DNA of 42,070 nt from an uncultured Faecalibaculum sp. (GTDB lineage Bacteria; Bacillota_I; Bacilli_A; Erysipelotrichales; Erysipelotrichaceae), in NCBI RefSeq assembly GCF_910588395.1, contig NZ_CAJUPA010000021.1, forward strand, positions 1-42,070. The letters are read 5' to 3'. The translations under genes were made by a program, and so were the position numbers. Below the pieces are notes generated by a model that was given only the letters and a program-made list of their open reading frames with translations, was not told the DNA's origin and did not search any database. Positions 23,555 to 33,097 of the stretch are shown in pieces; the first letter of the stretch is position 1; each line of letters opens with the position of its first letter.

Positions 23555-26500
23555 TCAGTGAGTGCGCCGTCTGCGCTCTTCAATTACAAACGCCGAAGCC
23601 GCGAGAATACCCAGTCCTGTGACCGTCATTCCCCGAATGCCGGACTGGCCAGTGGAGAGCATCTCTGTCGGTTCCTGCCAGATGTTGGTGAAGACCAGGT
23701 CTTCCGCCTTTTTATCTGCGGTTACCAGCAGCGTGCCGTCTCCATTGTCCCTGACAGTGACCGTGACCGTGTATTCTGTCTGATCGTAGGCCACGTTGTC
23801 CAGTTTCGGATCTTTCTTCTCCCGGACAATATAGGTGTGTGTGCCTGCATCCGCCAGCGTGTAGCTGATGGAATCAAAGAGAATTTCACCGGCGGCATTG
23901 TTGGAAACCGTCTGAATCACCGTTTCCTGACCGTCTTTTTTCTCCAGCAGTTCAAAAGAGAACTGACCGTCCTTCAGTTCGCCGTCCTGCAGAACCTTTC
24001 TGGCCCGCAGATCCAGCTTGCCGGCGGCACTGTATTCATAGGTGTTTTCGAATACAGCATTCTCCGGATAGGTGATTTCAAATTCCATGTGGCCTTTGCC
24101 GTCATCCTTGACCAGGACTGAGATTTCCAGTGTTTTTCCATCATAGGCGATGAAACTCTGGCTGTCATTGACCTCGGATACTGTGTATTTCAGCGTTTTG
24201 CCAATGGAATCCGCAGACACCGGAATCGGTGCGAAGGCAACTTTGCCTGTGGCGTCATTTTTCGCTTCCTGAATCACAGTTCCATTTTCATCCTTCAGCT
24301 GGAAGGTGAACTGGCCCTCTGCGAGATCCGCACCGGTCAGCGTCTTGGAGACTTCCAGAAGCAGCGGCTCTTCACTGACACGGTAGGTGTTGGTGAAAGA
24401 TACCTTTGCTTCTGTATTGCCCTGAATCGTGCCGGCTGTGTTTTCCGACAATGTCAGTTCAAAGCCTTCCACCGGAATCTCCTCAAAGGAATACTGTGTT
24501 CCAGCCGGAAGATCCGCAATGGTGATGGTTTCTCCGGCTTTCAGCACCAGAGTGCCGCCATCTTCAATGGTTCCGGATTTTTCCTCAGTGCTGGAAGTCC
24601 AGTTCCATGAGCCGGACAGCGGATCACCGGACTGATCTTTCAGGGAAAGAGTAAAGGTGAATTCCGCATCCTTCACGTAATCGGTGCCCTTTTCCACTGT
24701 TTTGATAATGGACAGGGAACCTGGCAGTACCTGATTGAGGAAGACCGGACGCTGACCATCTTCGTATTCCACGCTGGCAGTAATCTGGCCGTTGCCCGGG
24801 TCTGTGACGTGCACCGTCACAGGACTGGAAGTTTCATCATACTGGACATCTGTCAGATCACCCCGGATTTCCCGGATGGTGTAGTGATACTCGCCAGGAG
24901 CATCGAATGTCAGCTCATCAAAGAGCACAGCACCATCCGTTGTGTTGTCCGCAGTGGATACCACTGAGCCATCTGCATCCAGCAGTTCAAAGGTGAAGCG
25001 ATACTTCTCCTCCGACAGGTCACCGCCGGACAGTGTCTTTTCCGCCTGGAGCAGGACGGATACCGGCTTGGAATTGTAGGTGTTCTCAAATGCGGCTACC
25101 GCATTCTCACCCTTGTGAATCGTACCGGAGAAGGTATCCTGCGTGACGGTATATCCATCAGGAATGTCGATCTCTGTAACGGAATAGGACACTCCGTCGG
25201 GAACGGTGAACAGGACGGCCCCGCCGGCTTTCAGCTGGAAAGTATCCCCATACTTCAGACTTTGCAGCCTGTCACCAAAGGCCCCCTGAACAGACTCCGT
25301 ATAGACCGTGCCATCCGCATTGGTCAGATGCAGCTGGAAGGTGAAGTCCTGGTCAGCGACTGTCGTACCCTCCACTGTCTTGGATACGGTCAGACTGCCC
25401 TCATGGACAATTGTTGTGTTGTGGAAGACCACACCACCTTCCGGATAGGTCACAGCCGCTTCCAGCTTGCCTTCCGCATTTTTGGTCACATTCACAGTCA
25501 CGGTATACGATTCGCTGTTGGCTTCATACACATCCCCATCCAGACCCGTTTCCCGGATCGTATAGGTGTGAGAGCCTTCCTGAACATAGGAAATCTGTTT
25601 GAACAGAATGGTGCCATCTGCCGAGCTGGAAACTGTGTCTATAACTTCTCCATTCTCCAGCAGTTCAAACTGGAAGGCTTCTCCTTCCGGGGACTTGCCA
25701 TTGAGCAGTTTGGAAGCAGTCAGCTGCACGTTCACCGAATCCGGCGCTGCCTTGTTTTTGAATGCGGCAATGGCTTCCTCGTTGGGTTTGACAGTTCCCT
25801 GTTCTCCCGAAGATTCCACCAGTACCCAGCCATCCGGTGTCTGTTCATACACAGAATAGGGGCTTTCGGTGGGCAGGTTTTTGAAGACTGCTTCTTCATC
25901 TCCTTTCAGAGTGAATTCGTACCAGCCATCCTCCGGTGTGGCTTTGTTGTCGTTTTTCTTCCACTGAGCATAGAGGGTGATGGTTTCATTAGGCTCAGCT
26001 TTATACTTCACTTCATCTCCTGGCTGAAGCAACCCGGATGAACCATCTGCTGTCTCTGACCATCCCATAAATTCATGATTGAAAAGGTAAAATCCAGATT
26101 CAGGCAAACGAACTGAGGAATCCCAGTTACTGGTCGGGATAGAGGCTGTATCTCCCAATCCTCCATTGGCATCAAATGAGATTACGAAGTCTTTTCTTAC
26201 TTCCTGCCAAACCCAGGTTCCTGCCATTTCTTCAGAACCGTCATAGGCAGTAATCAATTCCTGAGCAGTATAAGCTGTAGCAGGGTCTTTGGTATTACAC
26301 CATTTCCCTGTATACCCGTCCTTGCTTGGTGGTGAAGGAAAGGAAAGAGTATAGCTACTCGTAGGTGAGTGATGCCATCCAAGAAAACTATAATCAGGAC
26401 CGATAATTATTTTCTTGAGTTTCCCGCAATTATCGAATATCCGACCATAATCGACCTTCTTCGTATTCCAATTAGATAAATCTATTGATTCTAGATTAAC

Positions 26501-27400
26501 ACAACTTAGAAATGCACAATCCATGTTAAATACGTTGGATACATTCCAGTTAGCCAGGCTATTCAGATGTACTGCACCAAGATGCTGAAATGCCAATACC
26601 ATATTCCTGACATTGCTTACATCCCAGTTGCTTAAACCATCTAAATCAACCAACGATTGATCATTACTGAAACACCAGCCTAGGTGCGTGACTTTGCTAA
26701 CATCCCAGTTTTTCAAACCGTCGATATTCTTTAGACTCCCACAACTCGGAAACGTTTGATTCAAGCTGGTTACATTAGAAGTATTCCATTTTGATAACTC
26801 ATCCACATCTTCAATAAGGGTGCAGCCTGCAAATGTGTTCAAAAGGCTGGTCACTTTATGAGTATCGAAATTCTCCAACCCCTTTAAGCTAATAAGACTC
26901 TGGCAGTAATAGAATGCTCCTCCTAAATCCTTAACTTCTGATGTGTTCCATTCATTCAACTCCTCTATTGATTTCAGATTCTTACAATTGGCGAATAGAT
27001 TTCGAAGTGAGGTTACATTTTGAACATCGAAATTCTCAAATGTTAATGTATTTTCTATTTTTGTATATGCAAACCAATTTGCCATACTAATAGGTTGGAT
27101 TGTTTTCTGTACCTCCACATTTGTGATTTGTTCCCTAACTGAATACCATGGTACATCGGTATATTGCACATACTCTTTTTCTTCAATGCCCGAATAAACT
27201 GTTAAGAATTCATCACTTTCTGGAATGACTTCTCCCTCCCCTGTTCTGGAGAAGACTAACACACCCGTATTCTCATTAAAAACTGCATATGCTTCACCAG
27301 CCAAAGATTCCGTTCCTTCCGCCTCTTCCGCACTGACCGGGACTGCCAGGAACATCAGGATCATGGTCATGGCTGCCAATATCTGCTTCAACAGTTTCAT
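23555..27400 (-). CDS. BspA/Cna-B-type LPxTG-like surface protein
   Basis: A 1281-residue wall protein. Signal peptide MKLLKQILAAMTMILMFLAV ending near residue 24. Residues about 100-350 are BspA-like DUF285 repeats of the NWxVSNVxxMxxxFxxCxxL kind, then an InlB/Listeria-Bacteroides-type segment (VISFDANGG...LYAQWKK), then six or seven alternating Ig-like pilin domains of the FctA and DUF5979 kinds (for example KTLTGADLAEGQFTFQL). The C-terminus has LSTGQSG (residue 1248), a hydrophobic helix and RRRRTH, an LPxTG-like signal without the proline. The start follows the upstream stop by one base, with GGAGGG in front. The DUF285 part is visibly AT-rich compared with the rest. Likely a ligand-binding pilus or wall adhesin; last gene of the operon. 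Confidence 0.85.
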   Translation of the reverse strand: MKLLKQILAAMTMILMFLAVPVSAEEAEGTESLAGEAYAVFNENTGVLVFSRTGEGEVIPESDEFLTVYSGIEEKEYVQYTDVPWYSVREQITNVEVQKTIQPISMANWFAYTKIENTLTFENFDVQNVTSLRNLFANCKNLKSIEELNEWNTSEVKDLGGAFYYCQSLISLKGLENFDTHKVTSLLNTFAGCTLIEDVDELSKWNTSNVTSLNQTFPSCGSLKNIDGLKNWDVSKVTHLGWCFSNDQSLVDLDGLSNWDVSNVRNMVLAFQHLGAVHLNSLANWNVSNVFNMDCAFLSCVNLESIDLSNWNTKKVDYGRIFDNCGKLKKIIIGPDYSFLGWHHSPTSSYTLSFPSPPSKDGYTGKWCNTKDPATAYTAQELITAYDGSEEMAGTWVWQEVRKDFVISFDANGGLGDTASIPTSNWDSSVRLPESGFYLFNHEFMGWSETADGSSGLLQPGDEVKYKAEPNETITLYAQWKKNDNKATPEDGWYEFTLKGDEEAVFKNLPTESPYSVYEQTPDGWVLVESSGEQGTVKPNEEAIAAFKNKAAPDSVNVQLTASKLLNGKSPEGEAFQFELLENGEVIDTVSSSADGTILFKQISYVQEGSHTYTIRETGLDGDVYEANSESYTVTVNVTKNAEGKLEAAVTYPEGGVVFHNTTIVHEGSLTVSKTVEGTTVADQDFTFQLHLTNADGTVYTESVQGAFGDRLQSLKYGDTFQLKAGGAVLFTVPDGVSYSVTEIDIPDGYTVTQDTFSGTIHKGENAVAAFENTYNSKPVSVLLQAEKTLSGGDLSEEKYRFTFELLDADGSVVSTADNTTDGAVLFDELTFDAPGEYHYTIREIRGDLTDVQYDETSSPVTVHVTDPGNGQITASVEYEDGQRPVFLNQVLPGSLSIIKTVEKGTDYVKDAEFTFTLSLKDQSGDPLSGSWNWTSSTEEKSGTIEDGGTLVLKAGETITIADLPAGTQYSFEEIPVEGFELTLSENTAGTIQGNTEAKVSFTNTYRVSEEPLLLEVSKTLTGADLAEGQFTFQLKDENGTVIQEAKNDATGKVAFAPIPVSADSIGKTLKYTVSEVNDSQSFIAYDGKTLEISVLVKDDGKGHMEFEITYPENAVFENTYEYSAAGKLDLRARKVLQDGELKDGQFSFELLEKKDGQETVIQTVSNNAAGEILFDSISYTLADAGTHTYIVREKKDPKLDNVAYDQTEYTVTVTVRDNGDGTLLVTADKKAEDLVFTNIWQEPTEMLSTGQSGIRGMTVTGLGILAASAFVIEERRRRTH

Positions 27401-27401
27401 G

Positions 27402-30400
27402 TCAGTTTCCCTCCTTGTTCTCTTCCTGGCTGGGGTTCAGCTGTCTTCTCTCGAATTCCAGATCTTCCGGCAGTTCACTGCCTTCAGGCGGTGTGATCTT
27501 CACCCGGAATGTGTATTCCTGGTTGGGATCCTTTTCTCCCTCAATGGTTTTCTGTACCCGCAGCGTTCCTTTCTTCAGGTCGTTATAGAAGACCGGAACA
27601 ACAGTTTCTCCATCTGCATCCGTCACGTCCTGCTGCATGGACAGAGTGCCGTCTTTGTTGTCGGATACAGTAACCCTGTAGGTGTAAATGGCTGTGGAGT
27701 AATTGACTGTTTCGTCCTCTCCTGCCTTTTCTTCCACGGTATAGGTGAAGGTTTTTCCAATATCCTGTTCCGTGTATTTCAATGGTTCAAACTTCACATT
27801 GCCGTTGATGTCGCTGGGGACAGTCTGAAGTTCCTTTCCGTCCTGATCTTTCAGGACAAACTGGAACTCGCCATCCTTCAGTTTACGGCCTGTCAGCTGT
27901 TTCCATGCTGCCAGGGATGTCTCGCCCTTCGCTTTATAGATATTGGTGAATACCGCCTGACCTGTCTGTTCTGTTTCATCGTTTTTGAAGTACACGATTT
28001 CCGGCGTCATCGTACCGTCTCCATTGTCCCTGGGTGTGATTTCTACCTTATATACATCAGTGGACAGGATATAGCCCGGTCTGGGATTCTGTTCTTCCTG
28101 GATGTAATAGGTAAATATCTTTCCGGCATCTTCCAGTCCGTAGGACAGTGCTCCAAATGTGATGGTTCCGTCAGGTTTCGCGTAGGCTGTACGCAGTACA
28201 TTTCCATCCTCATCTTTCAGATCAAAGAGGAATGCCCCGGCAGGCAGGCTGCCATCCTGTACCTGTTTGACAGCACTGACAATAGCCCGTCCTCTGGTGT
28301 CATAGGTGTTGGTGAACTCGGCTTCTTTGAGTTTTCCGGCCTGGATTTCTCCTTTGTCATTGACCGTTCCGGTCAGCGCAAAGCCAGATGTTCTCGTTTC
28401 TGTGATCACATATCTCGTTTCACTGGGGATGTGACGAATCACAATCTGCTCACCGCCTTTGAGCGTGAAGGTATCCCCCGGCGAAATTTTGCCGGTTTTG
28501 TTGTCGCTGGTTTCGTAGTCGAAGGTTCCCGCTTCCGGGGTGGTGCCATCTGCCCTGAATAACTCGAACCGGAAGGTGAATTCACCCTTTTCAGCCGCTG
28601 CATCGGTGGCATTGACCAGTTCCTTGGATACTTTCAGGTCCCCATAGGGATGCCAGGTATTGATTACATCCGTTCCGTTCACGTCACTCACATAACCGGG
28701 TACGTACTCTTCCTGGATTTCCCATTGGATTTCCTGTCCGTTCTCGTACTTGAACAGATCAAAACTGTAATGCCAGTTGTCTGCGGCGGTGACGTACTTG
28801 ATCTGGTCAGGCTTGCCGTTTTTCAGCAGCGTGATTTTGATTCGTTCCGGCCTTGTGCCTTCACTGTCATTCACCCACTTCTTGTCCCCTTCCAGACGAA
28901 TCTTTTCCGGCTCATGGGTGTTGTTCAGCACGAACTTCACACCTTTGGTTTCTGTTTCAGCTCCCGCGGATCCGGCTTCATCAATGTTTTGTCTGGTTAT
29001 GGACAGGGAATATCCATCAATGGCTTTACCTTCCCCGGTGCTTTCTTCAAAGGTCCAGATTTTGGGCGTTCCATCTTTGTTGAAGGGAACCAGTTTCTCA
29101 ATCACATGTTTCCAGCTGTTTGCGTCGTTCAGGTCAAACTGCGCAACTTCCCGGTTTCCTTCTTTCATGGAAATGTGGATGCTCTCCGGGCGTTTTCCAT
29201 CCCGGTTATCATCATCCTCCCAGACTTTTTCCACTTCGCAGTTGAACGGAATCAGCCCGACTTTGGTGTATCCGGTAAATACGACATAATTCGGTTCTGT
29301 CTCACCTGTGGCAGTCTGGCTCATGCGCACCGAAGCTGCATTGTAGGCGTGCGTACCACCGTAGAATCCAGCTTCTTCCCCTTCGGTTTTTCCTTCTTCC
29401 AGGAACGTGTCATATTCCCGGCCGTCTTCGTATCTGGATTCCGGCGCCTGCATCTCCATATACATGGATATGGCTGCATTCGGTTCCAGAACAAACTCCC
29501 CGCCATCTGTGGCTTTGCGGCAGTCAAAAGCAATGCACCGTACAGCGGTCAGCTCCGTCCGATCGGTGAGCTTCTGCCATTTGGAGGTGTCTGCCAGATC
29601 CAGATCGTCTGTGTTCTGTGAATCATTCAGTTCCAGATCCTGGGTGGAAACATAGACCACCGGATCCACACCGGCATCCCGCAGGGGACTGGTATCCACA
29701 CTGAGCAGCGTTCCCTTCCAGGTTTCATCCCCGATATCCCGGTCTTCCAGCTTTGTCCAGTTTTCCAGGTTGTCATAAATCACAATGTTGCGGGAAGTGG
29801 TCACATCATCATTGGCCAGCCGCAGCCGGTAGGTATAGAATCCGTTCTCATAGACATTTTTCGGATAGTTATTATCCAGCCCTGATCCAAACAGCCCGTC
29901 ATGGTTCACGGAAACCGACTTTGTGAGCCCTGTGGCGGCGGAGACATCGGAATGAATATTGGATGCAGCCCGGCAGAATACAAAGGCAGGATCATCATTA
30001 TCAGAGTTCAGATCTTTCATGACCTCTTCTACCCCTGCCAGGGCACTGCGGCTGGTTCCGTTGCGTCCTGCGGTGGGGTCATTGCCGTATTCTCCCTGGA
30101 AGCCCTCCATGGTTCCCAGTCCACCATTGCAGGATTCAAAGCCGGCCACATTGATGATGTCCCGTCCATGAACCGTCATGTCTTCCCAGGAATACACCGC
30201 ATCAAATGTCATCTGCAGGGTATCGCAATAACCTTCCAGACCTGCAGCTGTCGCCGGTGAGGAATATTTGCTGCGATACCGGGGCTGCGGTGTCAGCTTT
30301 GCTTCCACCATCAGCAGCGTTCTCCCGGACCCTTTGTAGTCCCTGATCTGGGAAATCTTTGTAATGGTGTCTCCCTTGCGCAGCTGAATCGAGGAAGTAT

Positions 30401-33023
30401 CCGCCTCCACGCCTTTGGGCAGCAGATCGTAGAACACACCCTCGGTCCGTCTGGCAATGAGCCCCAGTCCAATGGCTTTGTTGTACTGATCCATGGTGGT
30501 CAGATTGCTCTGTTCATCCACCGTCACTTTATACTTCAGATGGGTGACCTGATTGGCTGTGTCATTGGCCTGACTCTCCAGCGTCTTCTGCGGGCGGACA
30601 GCCAGGGCAGCGGCATTGATCGTATCCACACCGGTGGTCGTATTGTCTTCCCTGCGAATTGTCAGGAGATGGCCGTCCATCCCGGTATCCACATCCTTCA
30701 TCTCGGTATCCACATCCAGACCCGCCACATTGGACAGCGTGGTCTTCGGCGTCACTTCGCTGTCATACAGACTTTCCAGCTGTGACTTCACCTTTTCTGT
30801 AGGATGGAGCGTGATCATCGGATGCATATTCCAGATCGTTGCGTCCACTGTTGTGGTGGTCCGGGCTTCATATCCCACAACTCCTTCGGGGAATGTAACG
30901 GTGGTTCCGCTGAGTGTGGCCCCGTTCATGGCGTGGGAGGAAGAGGGGTCTTTCCAGGAAATCAGTGCATACTGTACCAGTTCCCCGTCCATCTCTGTTT
31001 TTCCCCAGATTTCCATATTCGCCACATCCTGGTCATTGGTATAGGGAAAATAGCCATAGTCGCCGGCACTGATTGCTCCCCAGACTACATCCTGAAAGCC
31101 GCTGGAACTGCTCTCTTTATACCCCCAGGTATTGGAGGCGGCTTCACGATAATCAAAGATCTGCGGCTTGTTCACCTTCAGACTCTTGAATTCATAATCC
31201 TCGCTGGAAGTCAGCCTTGCCTGTTCGGAATAGACACCATTGATCTTTTCGTTGAAGAACACCCGGTCATCGCTGGTGGTCATGGTATAGGATTTGTGAC
31301 CATAGTTGTCCGGATTGGTCAATTCACCGCTGTCCAGAGAATCTCTCGTCCAGGGCATGCCAAAGCCAATGGAATCCACCGAGTACTCCAGATCCACATC
31401 GGTATCCTGGAGCAGTTCGTTGATTGCGAAGCTGTAGGGATTTCCCACTCCAGATTTGTTCACATCAAAGTGACCACCGGGAACCGGGAACGGCCTGACG
31501 ATAAACACATCCTGTGCTGATGCGGAAGCTGTTGTCGTTTCCCTGTCATCCACAGACTCCAGGGAGTAGGTCACTGTGTTGTTGACGGGATAGGTTCCTG
31601 TTTCACGGAAATTCTCTTTGGGATAGGCCATAAAGAAATGGCAGTAGTATCCATATCCGTTTTCCTGGAAGGTATCCGCCTGAATCAAAACGCCTTTGTC
31701 TTCTGCAGACGGAGCACCTTTTGTGACTTTGGATCCCACCTGATATCCCAGGAAAACCGTATTGTAGGGATCGTCTTCCGGAATCACATCTTTGATATAG
31801 ATGTCATAGCGCTGGTTGGCAGAGACGCTGGCATAGGTGTACCAGTCCACATAGAAGTAATCCTCTTCATGTTCCGGTTTCAGTTCCGCCGGCCAGCTGC
31901 TTACCCATGTCTTGGAGGCGTTGTTAGAACGCTTCACCGCATGGGTGACCCTGGCTTTTGAATCCATATCCGCCTGGATTCTGTTGGAACTCATGCCCAG
32001 AACCGTTCCTTCATCGGTAATGACAGTCATGTCTCCGAAAAACTCATCGGTTTTGTATCCGGTGGCCAGGTCTTTGATCTGGCTGGGAGTCAGATCCTGA
32101 ACGGTGAATTCAAAGTAGAACGAACAGGCAGCAGGCAGCTTTTTCGTGTTGGTCAGAATATAGCTGTCTTCTGTTTCCGTATAGGAGAAGGTGGCTCTGG
32201 TGTCCGGCGCTTCCGGTACAGACAGCGTCATGGTTCCGGTGGGATTTCCCTCCCGGTCACGCCATACCACTTTCGGAATGGCAATGGAAATCTGCCCGGG
32301 TTCATAAGGGTGAGTACCGGACAAGGAAGCACTCAGACGCATCCGGACTTTGAACTCATCGTTGTTGCCCGGTGTAATGATCATCAGGTCCGTCGTGTCT
32401 TGCGGAGAGATCCAGCGCACATTGATGCTTTCAATTTTGGTTCCATCTGCTTCCGTGGGCAGACTCTCGGTATCCTGCTGTTCCAGCATCTCCACGGAGC
32501 GCGCCTGGTGAAGCGTGTCGAATTCTTCCTGTGTGATCTCCTCTGCTTCTGTCAGTTCAGCATCCTTCAGTTCTTCTGCCGAGATTGTCTCTTCTGTTTC
32601 TTCCGGTTCGGCTGGTGACTCTTCTTCCGCTGGATCTGCTTCAGGCTCCGTATCTTCCGCCATAACCTCCGAGAACCTGGCAGAAATTTCCATTCTGTCC
32701 TCCCCCATGGTCAGATCCAGTCCATCTTCCTGCATGGAGGCCACATCCTGACTGGTTCCGTTGACCAGAACTTCGGACAGTTCAGCTCCTTCTTCCGGTA
32801 TAAACCGCAGACCGATCTCTGTTCCGGCTTCCAGAGTCAGATCTTCACCGGCTGTGATTTCTCTGGACTCTTCCTGATTCAGGAGAATGATGGAACCTGG
32901 TCCTTCCGCCGTCAGCGACAGATTGGATTCATCTGCGAAAACCGGTGTGATGTTCACCTGGGAGAGAATCATCAGAAACCCGGCAAGCAGACAGGACAGT
33001 TTTCTGAACAATGATTTCTTCAT
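27402..33023 (-). CDS. Giant Cna-B/FctA-domain adhesin without sorting signal
   Basis: 1873 residues. Signal peptide MKKSLFRKLSCLLAGFLMIL through VFA, an acidic Glu/Pro-rich linker (about 120-190), a large N-terminal adhesin region to about residue 1330, then Cna-B domains (EKVWEDDDNRDGKRPESIHI; GDKKWVNDSEGTRPERIKI) and FctA-type domains with EFTNTYD and AVFTNIY ends, which usually hold isopeptide bonds. The last domain starts GTLRVQKTIEGEKDPNQEYT but stops after about 55 residues in a polar tail, ERRQLNPSQEENKEGN, with no LPxTG or membrane helix. The stop is one base before the next start. It may be truncated, or it may be attached through another pilin as a tip protein. The tip-adhesin role is an inference. 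Confidence 0.82.
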   Translation of the reverse strand: MKKSLFRKLSCLLAGFLMILSQVNITPVFADESNLSLTAEGPGSIILLNQEESREITAGEDLTLEAGTEIGLRFIPEEGAELSEVLVNGTSQDVASMQEDGLDLTMGEDRMEISARFSEVMAEDTEPEADPAEEESPAEPEETEETISAEELKDAELTEAEEITQEEFDTLHQARSVEMLEQQDTESLPTEADGTKIESINVRWISPQDTTDLMIITPGNNDEFKVRMRLSASLSGTHPYEPGQISIAIPKVVWRDREGNPTGTMTLSVPEAPDTRATFSYTETEDSYILTNTKKLPAACSFYFEFTVQDLTPSQIKDLATGYKTDEFFGDMTVITDEGTVLGMSSNRIQADMDSKARVTHAVKRSNNASKTWVSSWPAELKPEHEEDYFYVDWYTYASVSANQRYDIYIKDVIPEDDPYNTVFLGYQVGSKVTKGAPSAEDKGVLIQADTFQENGYGYYCHFFMAYPKENFRETGTYPVNNTVTYSLESVDDRETTTASASAQDVFIVRPFPVPGGHFDVNKSGVGNPYSFAINELLQDTDVDLEYSVDSIGFGMPWTRDSLDSGELTNPDNYGHKSYTMTTSDDRVFFNEKINGVYSEQARLTSSEDYEFKSLKVNKPQIFDYREAASNTWGYKESSSSGFQDVVWGAISAGDYGYFPYTNDQDVANMEIWGKTEMDGELVQYALISWKDPSSSHAMNGATLSGTTVTFPEGVVGYEARTTTTVDATIWNMHPMITLHPTEKVKSQLESLYDSEVTPKTTLSNVAGLDVDTEMKDVDTGMDGHLLTIRREDNTTTGVDTINAAALAVRPQKTLESQANDTANQVTHLKYKVTVDEQSNLTTMDQYNKAIGLGLIARRTEGVFYDLLPKGVEADTSSIQLRKGDTITKISQIRDYKGSGRTLLMVEAKLTPQPRYRSKYSSPATAAGLEGYCDTLQMTFDAVYSWEDMTVHGRDIINVAGFESCNGGLGTMEGFQGEYGNDPTAGRNGTSRSALAGVEEVMKDLNSDNDDPAFVFCRAASNIHSDVSAATGLTKSVSVNHDGLFGSGLDNNYPKNVYENGFYTYRLRLANDDVTTSRNIVIYDNLENWTKLEDRDIGDETWKGTLLSVDTSPLRDAGVDPVVYVSTQDLELNDSQNTDDLDLADTSKWQKLTDRTELTAVRCIAFDCRKATDGGEFVLEPNAAISMYMEMQAPESRYEDGREYDTFLEEGKTEGEEAGFYGGTHAYNAASVRMSQTATGETEPNYVVFTGYTKVGLIPFNCEVEKVWEDDDNRDGKRPESIHISMKEGNREVAQFDLNDANSWKHVIEKLVPFNKDGTPKIWTFEESTGEGKAIDGYSLSITRQNIDEAGSAGAETETKGVKFVLNNTHEPEKIRLEGDKKWVNDSEGTRPERIKITLLKNGKPDQIKYVTAADNWHYSFDLFKYENGQEIQWEIQEEYVPGYVSDVNGTDVINTWHPYGDLKVSKELVNATDAAAEKGEFTFRFELFRADGTTPEAGTFDYETSDNKTGKISPGDTFTLKGGEQIVIRHIPSETRYVITETRTSGFALTGTVNDKGEIQAGKLKEAEFTNTYDTRGRAIVSAVKQVQDGSLPAGAFLFDLKDEDGNVLRTAYAKPDGTITFGALSYGLEDAGKIFTYYIQEEQNPRPGYILSTDVYKVEITPRDNGDGTMTPEIVYFKNDETEQTGQAVFTNIYKAKGETSLAAWKQLTGRKLKDGEFQFVLKDQDGKELQTVPSDINGNVKFEPLKYTEQDIGKTFTYTVEEKAGEDETVNYSTAIYTYRVTVSDNKDGTLSMQQDVTDADGETVVPVFYNDLKKGTLRVQKTIEGEKDPNQEYTFRVKITPPEGSELPEDLEFERRQLNPSQEENKEGN

Positions 33024-33061
33024 AGTTCCTGTTTCCTTTCCCTTTCAAGAAATGGTCAGAA

Positions 33062-33088
33062 CGGGTGCACATGATTTATGCACACCCG
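33062..33088 (-). terminator. Hairpin between major pilin and giant adhesin (possible attenuator)
   Basis: CGGGTGTGCAT/ATGTGCACCCG, with a two-pair mismatch, in the 74-bp gap after the pilin stop. No T-run follows, so partial read-through or mRNA stabilisation is more likely than full termination. It could make the shaft pilin more abundant than the adhesins. Confidence 0.4.
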
Positions 33089-33097
33089 GATCCTGAC

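Noticed and set aside
27380..27420. Frameshift splitting one huge adhesin into the 1873- and 1281-residue genes
   Set aside because: The second gene has its own ribosome binding site, a full signal peptide and a distinct N-terminal domain, so they are two genes.
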